Shown: positions 7,230 through 14,602, counted from the first letter of the stretch. The stretch: DNA of 17,353 nt from Kiritimatiellia bacterium (GCA_017628165.1 JAGBZQ010000107.1:1-17353); one strand, 5' to 3'. Notes: a model not told the origin generated them from the letters alone. Program-made: numbers and translations.

Positions 7230-9107
7230 ATGGAAAAGAAAAAAACATCTCGCCCCGTTCCGTGGCTTTTAATCGTTCTTATCGCGGTTTTAGCGTACTC
7301 TTTCATGCGCGTCAATATTGGCACAGAGCCTGTATCTGAGATTTCTCAGGCGGAGTTCCTATTGGCCATCAACGAAAACCGCATAACCCAGCCCATCAAA
7401 CGCATAATCCAGCTTGACGAAGGCATCACTTACTTCGAGGCTCAGGAAATTCTGCCGCAAACGCAAGAGCAGATAAAATCCAAGGAAGATCCGAAGCGCC
7501 GCACAGTTCGGATAAATCTTGCGCTTGGCGAAAATGAAACCCTTATGAACTTTCTCATGAACCGCGGCATCAAGGTGGAGGTTCAAAACAAATCAAGCGC
7601 TATATCGCCATTCCTGATGAACACTCTTTTCTTCATCGGAATGATCTTTCTGTTCTACTGGTTTATGGGCCGTAAGCTCGGAGGAAGCGGCGGTCCATTT
7701 GGAATGGGCAAGTCGCGCGCAAAAGTACTGAATGGCAAGGAGGATAAAAAGCTCGCGACATTTGACAACGTTGCCGGCATCGACGAAGCGAAAGAGGAAG
7801 TTCAGGAAATTGTCGAATTCCTCAAAGATCCATCCGCCTTTCAAAAACTCGGCGGCAGGATTCCCAAGGGAGTCCTTCTTGTTGGGCCGCCCGGCACCGG
7901 CAAAACGCTCCTTGCCCGTGCAATCGCAGGCGAAGCGCAAGTACCCTTCTTCGCGATCTCCGGCAGCGACTTTGAAGAAATGTTCGTGGGCGTGGGCGCT
8001 TCGCGTATGCGCGACATGTTCGCTGAGGCGAAAAAGCGCTCTCCATGCATCGTCTTCATTGACGAAATTGATTCCATCGGCATGAAGCGCAGCGGGGCGG
8101 GCGCGATGACAGGCAGCCACTCCTACGAGCAGACACTCAATACAATGCTCGTCGAGATGGATGGATTCGATCCAAATGAAGGAGTCATCGTAATCGCCGC
8201 CACAAACCGTCCCGACACGCTCGACGCCGCGCTCTTGAGGCCCGGGCGCTTTGATCGCCAGGTTCATATCGATCTTCCCACGCTCAAGGGGCGCGAAGAA
8301 ATCCTTGAGCTTCACGGCAAAAAAATCACTTTCTCCCCGGACGCCGACTTAAAGCGCGTCGCGCGGGGCACTCCCGGGTTCTCCGGAGCGGAGCTCGCAA
8401 ATCTCCTGAACGAGGCCGCACTCCTCTCCGTCCGCAAAAAGCTCGACGCCGTGGATATGGCCACCCTTGATGAAGCGCGCGACAAGATTCTTTGGGGCAG
8501 AGAGCGCAAGTCTGCCGGTTATTCGCGCAGAGACCGCGAGATCACGGCATGGCATGAGTCCGGCCACGCGATACTCCAGCTCCTTCTTGAAAACACAGAT
8601 CCTCTCCACAAGGTCACGATCATTCCGCGCGGCCGTGCGCTCGGGGCCACAATGACGCTTCCTGAAAAAGACATCCTCAACAGGACGAAAGCCCACTTCC
8701 TTGACGAGCTTGTGGTTCTCGCTGGCGGACGCGTGGCGGAGAAGATGTTCACGGGAGATATTTCCACAGGTGCCGCGCAGGACATTGCCATGGCCACCGA
8801 CATTGCCCGCAAGATGGTGTGCAGCTACGGCATGAGCGAAAAGTTTGGCTTCCAGGCATTCAAGGAGCCGAGCTCCTTCACGGCCGACGAGCTTCCCCCT
8901 GCGTTCAGTGAAGAAACTTCGCGCGAAATAGACGCGGAAGTCGCCTCTCTCATTTCAGCGGCATACTCCAGGGCGGAATCTCTCCTTAAGGAAAACCGCG
9001 CAAAGATCGAAACGCTCGCAGCCGCTCTCATCGAAAAGGAAACGATGGATGGGCGCGATGTTGAATCGCTGCTCGGCATTGAGCCGAAAAAGACATCCGA
9101 GGAGTAA
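7230..9107 (+). CDS. ftsH: ATP-dependent zinc metalloprotease FtsH
   Basis: Membrane-anchored AAA+ protease, forming hexamers, that degrades misfolded membrane proteins and regulatory substrates. 625 residues, within the usual range. Two membrane segments (about 11-27 and 128-146) flank an extracytoplasmic domain. AAA domain: Walker A GPPGTGKT (219-226), pore FVG (252-254), Walker B IVFIDEID (274-281) and second region of homology NRPDTLDAALLRPGRFDR (326-343). Protease: HESGH zinc site (442-446) and the third zinc ligand Asp518 in STGAAQD. Where many FtsH proteins have GRQR after Walker B, this one has GMKR. The ATG is placed directly before the first membrane helix. It has no Shine-Dalgarno, and a promoter lies immediately upstream, so a leaderless transcript is likely. 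First gene of the plus-strand operon; cdaA starts 1 nt after its stop. Confidence 0.97.
   Translation: MEKKKTSRPVPWLLIVLIAVLAYSFMRVNIGTEPVSEISQAEFLLAINENRITQPIKRIIQLDEGITYFEAQEILPQTQEQIKSKEDPKRRTVRINLALGENETLMNFLMNRGIKVEVQNKSSAISPFLMNTLFFIGMIFLFYWFMGRKLGGSGGPFGMGKSRAKVLNGKEDKKLATFDNVAGIDEAKEEVQEIVEFLKDPSAFQKLGGRIPKGVLLVGPPGTGKTLLARAIAGEAQVPFFAISGSDFEEMFVGVGASRMRDMFAEAKKRSPCIVFIDEIDSIGMKRSGAGAMTGSHSYEQTLNTMLVEMDGFDPNEGVIVIAATNRPDTLDAALLRPGRFDRQVHIDLPTLKGREEILELHGKKITFSPDADLKRVARGTPGFSGAELANLLNEAALLSVRKKLDAVDMATLDEARDKILWGRERKSAGYSRRDREITAWHESGHAILQLLLENTDPLHKVTIIPRGRALGATMTLPEKDILNRTKAHFLDELVVLAGGRVAEKMFTGDISTGAAQDIAMATDIARKMVCSYGMSEKFGFQAFKEPSSFTADELPPAFSEETSREIDAEVASLISAAYSRAESLLKENRAKIETLAAALIEKETMDGRDVESLLGIEPKKTSEE
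9099..9104 (+). promoter_or_regulatory. Ribosome binding site deciding the cdaA start
   Basis: GAGGAG at the end of ftsH, 4 nt before ATG 9109. It supports this start over an in-frame upstream ATG at 9049 that would overlap ftsH by about 60 bp and add 20 charged, non-family residues. Confidence 0.75.
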
Positions 9108-9108
9108 G

Positions 9109-9942
9109 ATGGAAACATTTTCCGCCATAGCACAGATCACCATCCTCTATTTTGTGATCTACGCGATCTTGAAGGAGGCAAAAGGCTCACGCTTTGGGCA
9201 GGCGCTCATGGGTGTAGGCGTTTTGGTTGTCTTGCTGGCGGCCTTCACATACCTCTTTGAATTCCATGTGCTCTCACTTCTCGTCAAGTATCTTCTCATC
9301 TACTTTGCGATTTCAACGGTTGTCATCTTTCAGCCTGAGATCCGCCGATTCCTCGTGACGATGGGCGCTATAGGCAACCTTGACAAACGCTTGCAGCGTG
9401 ACGCCACAGTCCTTACTCCGAAAGCGTTGATCGAAATAATCCTCACGCTCTCCGAGAAAAAACTCGGCGCGCTCTTCGCTTTCGAGCAGGCGATCTCGCT
9501 GCGCGGATATGAAGCCTCTGGGACGCCCGTAGATGCAATCATGACGGAGGAGCTGCTCGTTTCGATCTTCACGCCGCCTTTGCCGCTTCACGACGGGGGC
9601 GCAATCATCCGCAACGGAAGGCTTTCGAGCGCGCACTGCCTCTTTCCCGTGTCGCACAACCCTTCGCTCGCCAGCAGCGGAATGCGTCACCGCGCGGCCG
9701 TGGGAATCTCCGAGGAGACCGACGCTCTCGTAATCGTGGTATCGGAAGAGACGGGGAGCGTAGCTATTGCGCACAACGGGAAAATCATGCGCTATACCGG
9801 ATCGGTGATCACCACCGCGCTCGAGCAGTGGCTTGAAAAATACCTCCCGGCAGACAAGTCGCCGCGCGGATTCTGGCAGAAAAAAATCGCGGCCATCCAG
9901 AACGCCATCTTCAGGATGACGAAGGCAAGGAGGGAGAAATGA
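9109..9942 (+). CDS. cdaA: Membrane diadenylate cyclase CdaA (DisA_N domain)
   Basis: Makes the second messenger c-di-AMP from two ATP. 277 residues, the normal size. Three N-terminal membrane helices (about 8-22, 32-50 and 56-74), ending IFQPEIRRFL, a stretch characteristic of CdaA. The diadenylate cyclase domain follows (about 105-245): KKLGALFAFEQ, LHDGGAIIRNGRL (160-172), GMRHRAAVGISEETDA (191-206) and VSEETGSVAIAHNGK. The RHR motif is intact. The family DGA motif reads DGG here (162-164), which keeps the acidic residue. c-di-AMP commonly controls osmotic and cell-wall homeostasis; which target applies here is unknown. The stop overlaps the next small gene by 4 bp. Neighbours ftsH, ftsK and rodZ make an envelope or division context. 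Confidence 0.93.
   Translation: METFSAIAQITILYFVIYAILKEAKGSRFGQALMGVGVLVVLLAAFTYLFEFHVLSLLVKYLLIYFAISTVVIFQPEIRRFLVTMGAIGNLDKRLQRDATVLTPKALIEIILTLSEKKLGALFAFEQAISLRGYEASGTPVDAIMTEELLVSIFTPPLPLHDGGAIIRNGRLSSAHCLFPVSHNPSLASSGMRHRAAVGISEETDALVIVVSEETGSVAIAHNGKIMRYTGSVITTALEQWLEKYLPADKSPRGFWQKKIAAIQNAIFRMTKARREK
9928..9933 (+). promoter_or_regulatory. Ribosome binding site of the 53-residue gene
   Basis: AGGAGG inside AAGGAGGG, 5 nt before ATG 9939. A near-consensus site for such a small gene is a good sign that it is translated. Confidence 0.75.
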
Positions 9943-10100
9943 TTGCCATCAGAAAAATCTTCACCGAAAACATTCTCCTGAAAATCCTGGCTCTCGCGCT
10001 TGCAATCGCGGCATACGAAGCGCTCAAGCCTCAGGCGGACGAGCTTCACAGCCGGAAAAACGAAAAAACCTCAGAATCAAAAGTCATAAACACAAGATGA
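9939..10100 (+). CDS. 53-residue single-helix membrane protein, CdaR/YbbR N-terminus only
   Basis: A small gene with a strong Shine-Dalgarno and ATGA overlaps at both ends (with cdaA and ftsK), which argues strongly for a real coding unit. The protein has a short basic N-terminus (MIAIRKIF), one hydrophobic helix (NILLKILALALAIAAYEAL, about residues 11-29) and a charged tail of about 24 residues. In many bacteria the gene after cdaA is cdaR (ybbR), whose N-terminal anchor has the pattern of a short basic or Asn segment, then LLKLLALLLA, then an aromatic. This protein matches that anchor but has none of the extracellular YbbR domains. I infer a minimal CdaR-like membrane partner of CdaA or a stable remnant. 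An unrelated small membrane protein cannot be excluded. Confidence 0.75.
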   Translation: MIAIRKIFTENILLKILALALAIAAYEALKPQADELHSRKNEKTSESKVINTR

Positions 10101-10465
10101 CGGACACTTCGGAAACAGATCTCAGCAGCGGGAAAAGGAGATTCTTCGGATGGATCCTCTTCCCGATCGCTCTCTTCCCTCTTGCGGCGCTCCTCACATA
10201 CGACTGGCGCGCGACTGACCTTCAGATCCCAGCGGCCCACAGCACGAACTGGATTGGTCCGCTCGGAGATTTCTTCGCATATTACGGATACTGCCTTCTT
10301 GGTTTCGCCGTATGGATTCTCCCCATCTACTGTATCGTTATAAGCTGCAGAATCATCGCGGGTGAATCGCTTCGCCCAGGCATCAGGCTTCTCTGGCGCA
10401 GCCTCCTTCTTGTAGCCGCCGCGTCCCTTTTGCAGATCATGGAGCACTACGCGCCCGGAATATAA
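10097..10465 (+). CDS. ftsK: FtsK membrane domain, N-terminal fragment ending at an in-frame stop
   Basis: 122 residues with three hydrophobic segments (about 17-35, 59-85 and 98-115), matching the start of the four-helix membrane domain that anchors FtsK at the septum. It ends at TAA (10463-10465). Reading through that single codon continues in the same frame as the rest of FtsK, with LITEKTNVMNAGG and then the fourth helix. NAGG followed by GYL is a typical FtsK feature after the third helix. The start overlaps the stop of the 53-residue gene (ATGA) and has only a weak Shine-Dalgarno. It may be a point nonsense mutation, a sequence or assembly error, a real split gene, or a readthrough site. 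Confidence 0.8.
   Translation: MTDTSETDLSSGKRRFFGWILFPIALFPLAALLTYDWRATDLQIPAAHSTNWIGPLGDFFAYYGYCLLGFAVWILPIYCIVISCRIIAGESLRPGIRLLWRSLLLVAAASLLQIMEHYAPGI
10463..10465 (+). other. In-frame TAA interrupting ftsK
   Basis: The codon series ...GCG CCC GGA ATA TAA CTC ATC ACC GAA... is in one frame with both FtsK parts, so the interruption is a nonsense codon, not a frameshift. Without it the product would be 817 residues, a normal FtsK length. TAA is used as a genuine stop by ftsH, trxA and the rodZ-like gene here, so the code is not reassigned. Confidence 0.9.
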
Positions 10466-10486
10466 CTCATCACCGAAAAAACGAAT

Positions 10487-12550
10487 GTGATGAATGCAGG
10501 AGGCGTCGTGGGCTATCTCATATCTGACAAAATCCTGATTCCTCTTTTCTGCGACATTGGAGCGAGCGTCATCGCCCTTATCGCTCTTGTGACCTCTCTG
10601 ATTGGCGCTGTCGGAATGAAAAACATTTCCGCATTCTTCGTTTTCATCTTCCGCTGGGCCACGGCCGCAAGTGCGCCTTCAAGCACTTCGCCGGAAGAAG
10701 CTGCTTCAATTCAAGCCGCTCGCGAAGCCGCCATGCGCGCCAAAGAAGACGCCCGCCGCCAAAAGGAGGCGGAAAAAGAAGCCGCCAAAAGGCGTAAGGC
10801 CGAGGAGGCTCAGCGCAAGGCTGCGGTCAACGCCGCTCCCGCCGCATATAACGAACCTCCGCCCCCGCCTCCGAAAATCATCAGGCCGCGCTCTGATGTC
10901 AGGCCGCCTTCGAGCGCCTCCCCTTCGGAAAGCTCCGCCTCTACAGGCGAATACGTCCTTCCGCCTGTTGACTTGCTCGATCCCCTGAAAATTTCAGCCG
11001 CCGACCACAGCAATGTGGACAGCATGGCGGAAACACTTATCAGCACACTCCAGCTCTTTGGGGTAAGCGCTACATTGAGCTACACCGTATGCGGCCCCGT
11101 TGTCACGAAATACGCAGTCAAGCTCGCCCCAGGAACTCTCTACAACGCCGTATCAAAAATCTACAGCAACCTAAAAGGCGCGCTCCGCGCAAAATCGCTT
11201 CGCCTGGAAACTCCCATCCCCGGAGAGGAAGAAGTGGGAATTGAAGTTCCCAACAAGAATCCTGCGAGCATTTCCTTCCGCGAGATTTTTGAGTCGGACA
11301 AATGGCGGAATTCCAAAGCCGAGCTCCCCCTTCTCTTCGGAAAGGACGCGGCAGGAAACGAACTCGTGGCAGATCTTGCTTCGATGCCCCACATGCTTGT
11401 GGCTGGCGCTACCGGCCAAGGCAAATCCGTCTGCCTCAACTCGCTCATCAACGGCCTTCTCATGACGCGAACGCCGGAGCAGCTTCGCTTCATCATGGTA
11501 GACCCCAAGTCGGTGGAATTTACCCCCTATTCAAAAATCCCACATCTCCTTGTTCCCGTCATCACGGAAAACAAGAAGGTGCTCGCCGCGCTTCAATGGG
11601 CCGTGACAGAAATGGAAAAGCGTCTTAAGATGTTCGCCGAGGCCGGGGTTAGAAACATTCACAGCTTCAATACCCGTAAAACATTCCTGCAAACGGATAT
11701 GTTTGGAAATGAGGAAAGCGCAGCTCCTTCGATGCCCCCCACGGTCCCGTATATCGTCATCATCATCGACGAAGTGGCGGATCTCATGTCTGAGTGCGCC
11801 AAGGAGGTTGTCCCCGGAATTTCGCGCCTTACCGCCAAAGCGCGCGCCGCCGGCATCCATCTCATCCTTGCGACGCAGCGTCCGGACACCCAGGTCATCA
11901 CGGGCACAATCAAGGCAAACATCCCCGGGCGCGTTGCGTTCAAAACATCCCAAGCGATTGACTCGCGCACTATTCTTGACGCCCAAGGCGCAGAAAACCT
12001 CATCGGCAGAGGCGACATGCTCTTCAAGAGTAAAGACGGAGAGCTCATCCGCGCACAAGGAGCATGGATCTCCGACGACGAGATAAACAGGATCACCGGC
12101 TTCATCCAAGAGCATAGCGCGCAGCAGTTTGACGAAGCGTTTAAGTCGAAGCTTGATCGCGTCAAGATCGCCAAAGATGATGACGGCAACGTCATAGACG
12201 ACGATCAGGACAAGCCGACACGCCGCGAAATAGCGAAGGCGGCTTCGACTGCAAGCGACATCAAAAAAGCAATCGCCTGCCTAATCAACACAAAGCGCGC
12301 TTCCGTTTCCCACTTCCAGCGTCAAATGAGCTGGGGATACAACCATGCCACGGTCATTCTGGACAAACTGGCAGATCAAGGGATTGTTTCGCAGGCGTCA
12401 GGCATGGGGCCTCGCCAGATATTAATGGATGTGGATCAGCTTGAAAGGCTTCTCGCCGAGGACGAGACCGCTCCTGCCAGCGAGACAGACGGCAGCACGG
12501 GCGAGCAGGACTCGGGCACCACTGACAATCTTACGGAGGAAGTGACATGA
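10487..12550 (+). CDS. ftsK: FtsK DNA translocase, fourth membrane helix, motor and gamma domains
   Basis: Septal double-stranded DNA pump that clears and aligns chromosome termini during division. Numbered from GTG 10487 (687 residues; ATG 10490 is the next codon). In order: a membrane helix (about 20-45), an Ala/Lys/Glu-rich probable coiled coil (about 75-115), a proline run and low-complexity linker (about 120-155), then the motor. Walker A is GATGQGKS (307-314) and Walker B IVIIIDEVADL (about 422-432), followed by LILATQRPDTQVITG and NIPGRVAFK. The C-terminal winged helix (gamma, about 585-648; HFQRQMSWGYNHATVILDKL) is the part that reads polar chromosome sequences in known FtsK proteins. 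No Shine-Dalgarno precedes 10487 or 10490, unlike cdaA and the rodZ-like gene, so independent initiation would be weak. The stop overlaps the next gene (ATGA). Confidence 0.93.
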   Translation: MMNAGGVVGYLISDKILIPLFCDIGASVIALIALVTSLIGAVGMKNISAFFVFIFRWATAASAPSSTSPEEAASIQAAREAAMRAKEDARRQKEAEKEAAKRRKAEEAQRKAAVNAAPAAYNEPPPPPPKIIRPRSDVRPPSSASPSESSASTGEYVLPPVDLLDPLKISAADHSNVDSMAETLISTLQLFGVSATLSYTVCGPVVTKYAVKLAPGTLYNAVSKIYSNLKGALRAKSLRLETPIPGEEEVGIEVPNKNPASISFREIFESDKWRNSKAELPLLFGKDAAGNELVADLASMPHMLVAGATGQGKSVCLNSLINGLLMTRTPEQLRFIMVDPKSVEFTPYSKIPHLLVPVITENKKVLAALQWAVTEMEKRLKMFAEAGVRNIHSFNTRKTFLQTDMFGNEESAAPSMPPTVPYIVIIIDEVADLMSECAKEVVPGISRLTAKARAAGIHLILATQRPDTQVITGTIKANIPGRVAFKTSQAIDSRTILDAQGAENLIGRGDMLFKSKDGELIRAQGAWISDDEINRITGFIQEHSAQQFDEAFKSKLDRVKIAKDDDGNVIDDDQDKPTRREIAKAASTASDIKKAIACLINTKRASVSHFQRQMSWGYNHATVILDKLADQGIVSQASGMGPRQILMDVDQLERLLAEDETAPASETDGSTGEQDSGTTDNLTEEVT
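12535..12540 (+). promoter_or_regulatory. Ribosome binding site of the rodZ-like gene
   Basis: GGAGGA in the last codons of ftsK, 6 nt before ATG 12547. It confirms the 4-bp overlapping start. Confidence 0.7.
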
Positions 12551-13308
12551 TAGAATTCGGAAGCACACTGCGTTCGGCACGCGAAGCAAAGGGCCTCACC
12601 ACGCGGCAGCTCGCAGACATGACTCATCTGCTGGTGCAGCAAATAGAAGCGCTGGAGCGCGAGGACTTCTCGCGGATTGCCGCCCCCATCTACGGCCGCG
12701 GCTTCGTGAAGCTCTGTTGCGCGGCTCTTGATATCGAGGCAAAGCCACTCGTTGACGCCTTCATGGACATCTACTCCGGCAACAGACCCCCGACAATCAG
12801 AATGCGCGAAAATCCGAAGACTGACATCCCGGCGGAGCCTGAGGCGATTTCAGCCGAATCGATAGTTGCGCCTGAGGAAATTTCCGAGGAAATCAAAGAG
12901 CATGAAAAAACCGAGCCGAAGGCGCCGGAGCCAGCGGAGCTTCCCTTCACACTCGAGGCCCAGACCATACCGGTAAAACCCCTCCAAACGCCACCGCCTG
13001 AAAGAGTCTCGGCTTTTGAGCGCCCGCAGGGGCCGTCTCGGTACGCTACACCTCAGCCTATTGATTACGACACGCCGTCATTCAAGATTCCGCCGACGGT
13101 ATGGCGCTTCGCCATCATACTGGCAGTTGCAGGAATTTTTCTCTGGCTTGCCATTTCGGGAATACGAGCAATTTACAGAGCATCCATGGATAACTCTTCT
13201 GCGTCGGCCAACGACAGCACCGCTGTCGTAACCACCGAAGACCCTGCGCCAGACAAAAAACCTGTCGCCAGAACTCCGATGAAAATAAAACCCCTCTTCA
13301 TTGACTAA
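12547..13308 (+). CDS. RodZ-like helix-turn-helix membrane protein
   Basis: 253 residues. The N-terminal HTH_25-type domain (about 3-78: FGSTLRSAREAKGLTTRQLA, then IEALEREDFSRIAAPIYGRG and FVKLCCAALDI) is the hallmark of RodZ, where it binds the actin homologue MreB instead of DNA. A Glu/Pro-rich cytoplasmic linker follows (about 80-165). One membrane helix (about 184-207, VWRFAIILAVAGIFLWLAI) and a 45-residue Ser/Thr/Pro-rich tail complete it. E. coli RodZ is longer (337 residues) and has a periplasmic beta domain that is missing here. The likely role is linking cytoskeleton and wall synthesis, consistent with the ftsK neighbour. A membrane-bound transcription factor is the alternative. Confidence 0.8.
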   Translation: MIEFGSTLRSAREAKGLTTRQLADMTHLLVQQIEALEREDFSRIAAPIYGRGFVKLCCAALDIEAKPLVDAFMDIYSGNRPPTIRMRENPKTDIPAEPEAISAESIVAPEEISEEIKEHEKTEPKAPEPAELPFTLEAQTIPVKPLQTPPPERVSAFERPQGPSRYATPQPIDYDTPSFKIPPTVWRFAIILAVAGIFLWLAISGIRAIYRASMDNSSASANDSTAVVTTEDPAPDKKPVARTPMKIKPLFID

Positions 13309-13324
13309 CAATAAAAACACTACC

Positions 13325-13561
13325 ATGAAAAACGAAGACGGTTTCACCAATTTCGTCTGCAGATCCTGCAAAACGGAAATCGAAGCATCCTTAGACATGA
13401 TCGGCGAGGAAACAGAATGTCCCGCGTGCGGAGCCAGAATCACGGTTCCCGACAATCGCGGGAACGACATATTCCGCCTAAAGTCCACATCAGACAAGGC
13501 GCGTGCACGCGAACAGGCGATGAAGAGCAAAACCATTCGCATAGAGCTCCCCGATATCTAA
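13325..13561 (+). CDS. Small zinc-ribbon protein
   Basis: 78 residues. Two CxxC knuckles (Cys12, Cys15, Cys32, Cys35) in FVCRSCKTEIEAS and TECPACGARITVP form a zinc ribbon of a type common in PVC bacteria, usually as the head of larger proteins. The remaining 40 residues are charged (DKARAREQAMKSK) with a hydrophobic end, IRIELPDI. Function unknown. ATG 13325 is chosen because an in-frame TTG at 13301 lies inside the rodZ-like gene and has no ribosome binding site, though the site before 13325 is also weak. The stop abuts the endonuclease start directly, so coupling is likely. Confidence 0.8.
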   Translation: MKNEDGFTNFVCRSCKTEIEASLDMIGEETECPACGARITVPDNRGNDIFRLKSTSDKARAREQAMKSKTIRIELPDI

Positions 13562-14602
13562 ATGACCTCGTCAAGTGTTCGAAAAAAGAAAAGCGGGAAA
13601 AATCCTCTGCGCAAACTCGCGAGGATTTTTGCGGCTTTTTCAATGCTTCTTTTCGTTTTCCTCACTGCCGCAGGCAACTGGTTTGCCCGTCATCCGCGCG
13701 AGTGGCTTGAAGCTAAAGAGAAAACCCTGCCGCTTTTTCTTACGAGAACGCTTCTCTATTTTGGAGAGCCTTCGGCTGATCTCACCGACAGTTTCGGAAT
13801 TACAGGGCGTGATGCATCTGTAAAGGCGAAAACTCCTGACCCGTCATCGAAAGTCCTTTTTGCGGGAATGCCGAAAAGAAAGACGGCAAAGGCTCCGCGC
13901 GACATCTCGATTTTGGATAAAGGCGATTTTATAGTCGGCTGGTCACCATCGCTGAAGCGCCCTGTATGGTGTGCATATCACGTAACTCCAAAAGTAAAAT
14001 ACGAAGCCGGGAAACGCCCGAACTTCAGGAAGGACTCATCGGCAAAATCCTGTCCTGTCGCGGCAAGTTATGCACGCACAGGCTATGACCGCGGTCATCT
14101 TGCTCCAAATTACGCGATCGCCACGCGCTACGGGCCCCAGGCTCAGGCGAAAACATTCCTAATGTCCAACATAGCCCCGCAGACGCCTGAGTTAAACCGT
14201 GGCGTATGGCGCGAAATCGAACACCGTATTGCTGACCTCTTTACAGCCCGGTGGGGAGAAGTTTGGGTGGTCGTCGGCGCATTATCAGATGATTGCGAAA
14301 CATTAAGCGGAACAGACATCTCCGTTCCCGCCGCCTTCTATCAGATAGTCATTGCAAAAACTCAAGAAGAAATAAAGGCGCTCGCTTTCATAATCGAGCA
14401 GGAAGTCCCGTGGAATGCGTGGCCTCGCCGTTATCTGACAAGCATAGATACCGTTGAAAATCTCTCCGGAATGGACTTCTTCTCCGAATTGGAGGATGCC
14501 GTTGAAAACTCACTTGAATCGCAAACGGCGACGCGCCTGTGGACGCTTAGATTCTGGGATGCCTTCAAGGCCGTAAAAATCCATTGCGGGGTGGAAGATT
14601 GA
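13562..14602 (+). CDS. Membrane-anchored or secreted DNA/RNA non-specific endonuclease (NucA/EndA type)
   Basis: 346 residues. A basic N-terminus and one hydrophobic segment (about 20-39) give a signal anchor or an uncleaved signal, so the enzyme should act outside the cytoplasm. The beta-beta-alpha-metal nuclease domain (about 115-340) shows the full active site: YDRGHLAPNYA with DRGH at 176-179 (His179 as general base), MSNIAPQTPELNRGVWREIE with Asn212 as the magnesium ligand and Glu220 (compare Asn119 and Glu127 of Serratia nuclease). It cleaves DNA and RNA with little sequence preference in known members. The role could be nutrient scavenging, DNA uptake or DNA clearance. Last gene of the ftsH operon; the start follows the zinc-ribbon stop with no gap. 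Confidence 0.92.
   Translation: MTSSSVRKKKSGKNPLRKLARIFAAFSMLLFVFLTAAGNWFARHPREWLEAKEKTLPLFLTRTLLYFGEPSADLTDSFGITGRDASVKAKTPDPSSKVLFAGMPKRKTAKAPRDISILDKGDFIVGWSPSLKRPVWCAYHVTPKVKYEAGKRPNFRKDSSAKSCPVAASYARTGYDRGHLAPNYAIATRYGPQAQAKTFLMSNIAPQTPELNRGVWREIEHRIADLFTARWGEVWVVVGALSDDCETLSGTDISVPAAFYQIVIAKTQEEIKALAFIIEQEVPWNAWPRRYLTSIDTVENLSGMDFFSELEDAVENSLESQTATRLWTLRFWDAFKAVKIHCGVED

Noticed and set aside
7079..7324. 81-residue minus-strand frame over the ftsH start and the intergenic gap
   Set aside because: It covers both divergent promoters and the conserved ftsH N-terminus. No Shine-Dalgarno or family resemblance.
7593..8315. 240-residue minus-strand frame
   Set aside because: Antisense to the ftsH AAA domain, with no motif and no ribosome binding site.
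9049..9108. Upstream in-frame start for cdaA
   Set aside because: It would add 20 charged residues from inside ftsH. The Shine-Dalgarno at 9099-9104 and the family N-terminus fit 9109.
10463..10465. TAA reassigned to a sense codon
   Set aside because: ftsH, trxA and the rodZ-like gene end at TAA at the expected protein length, so the code is standard.
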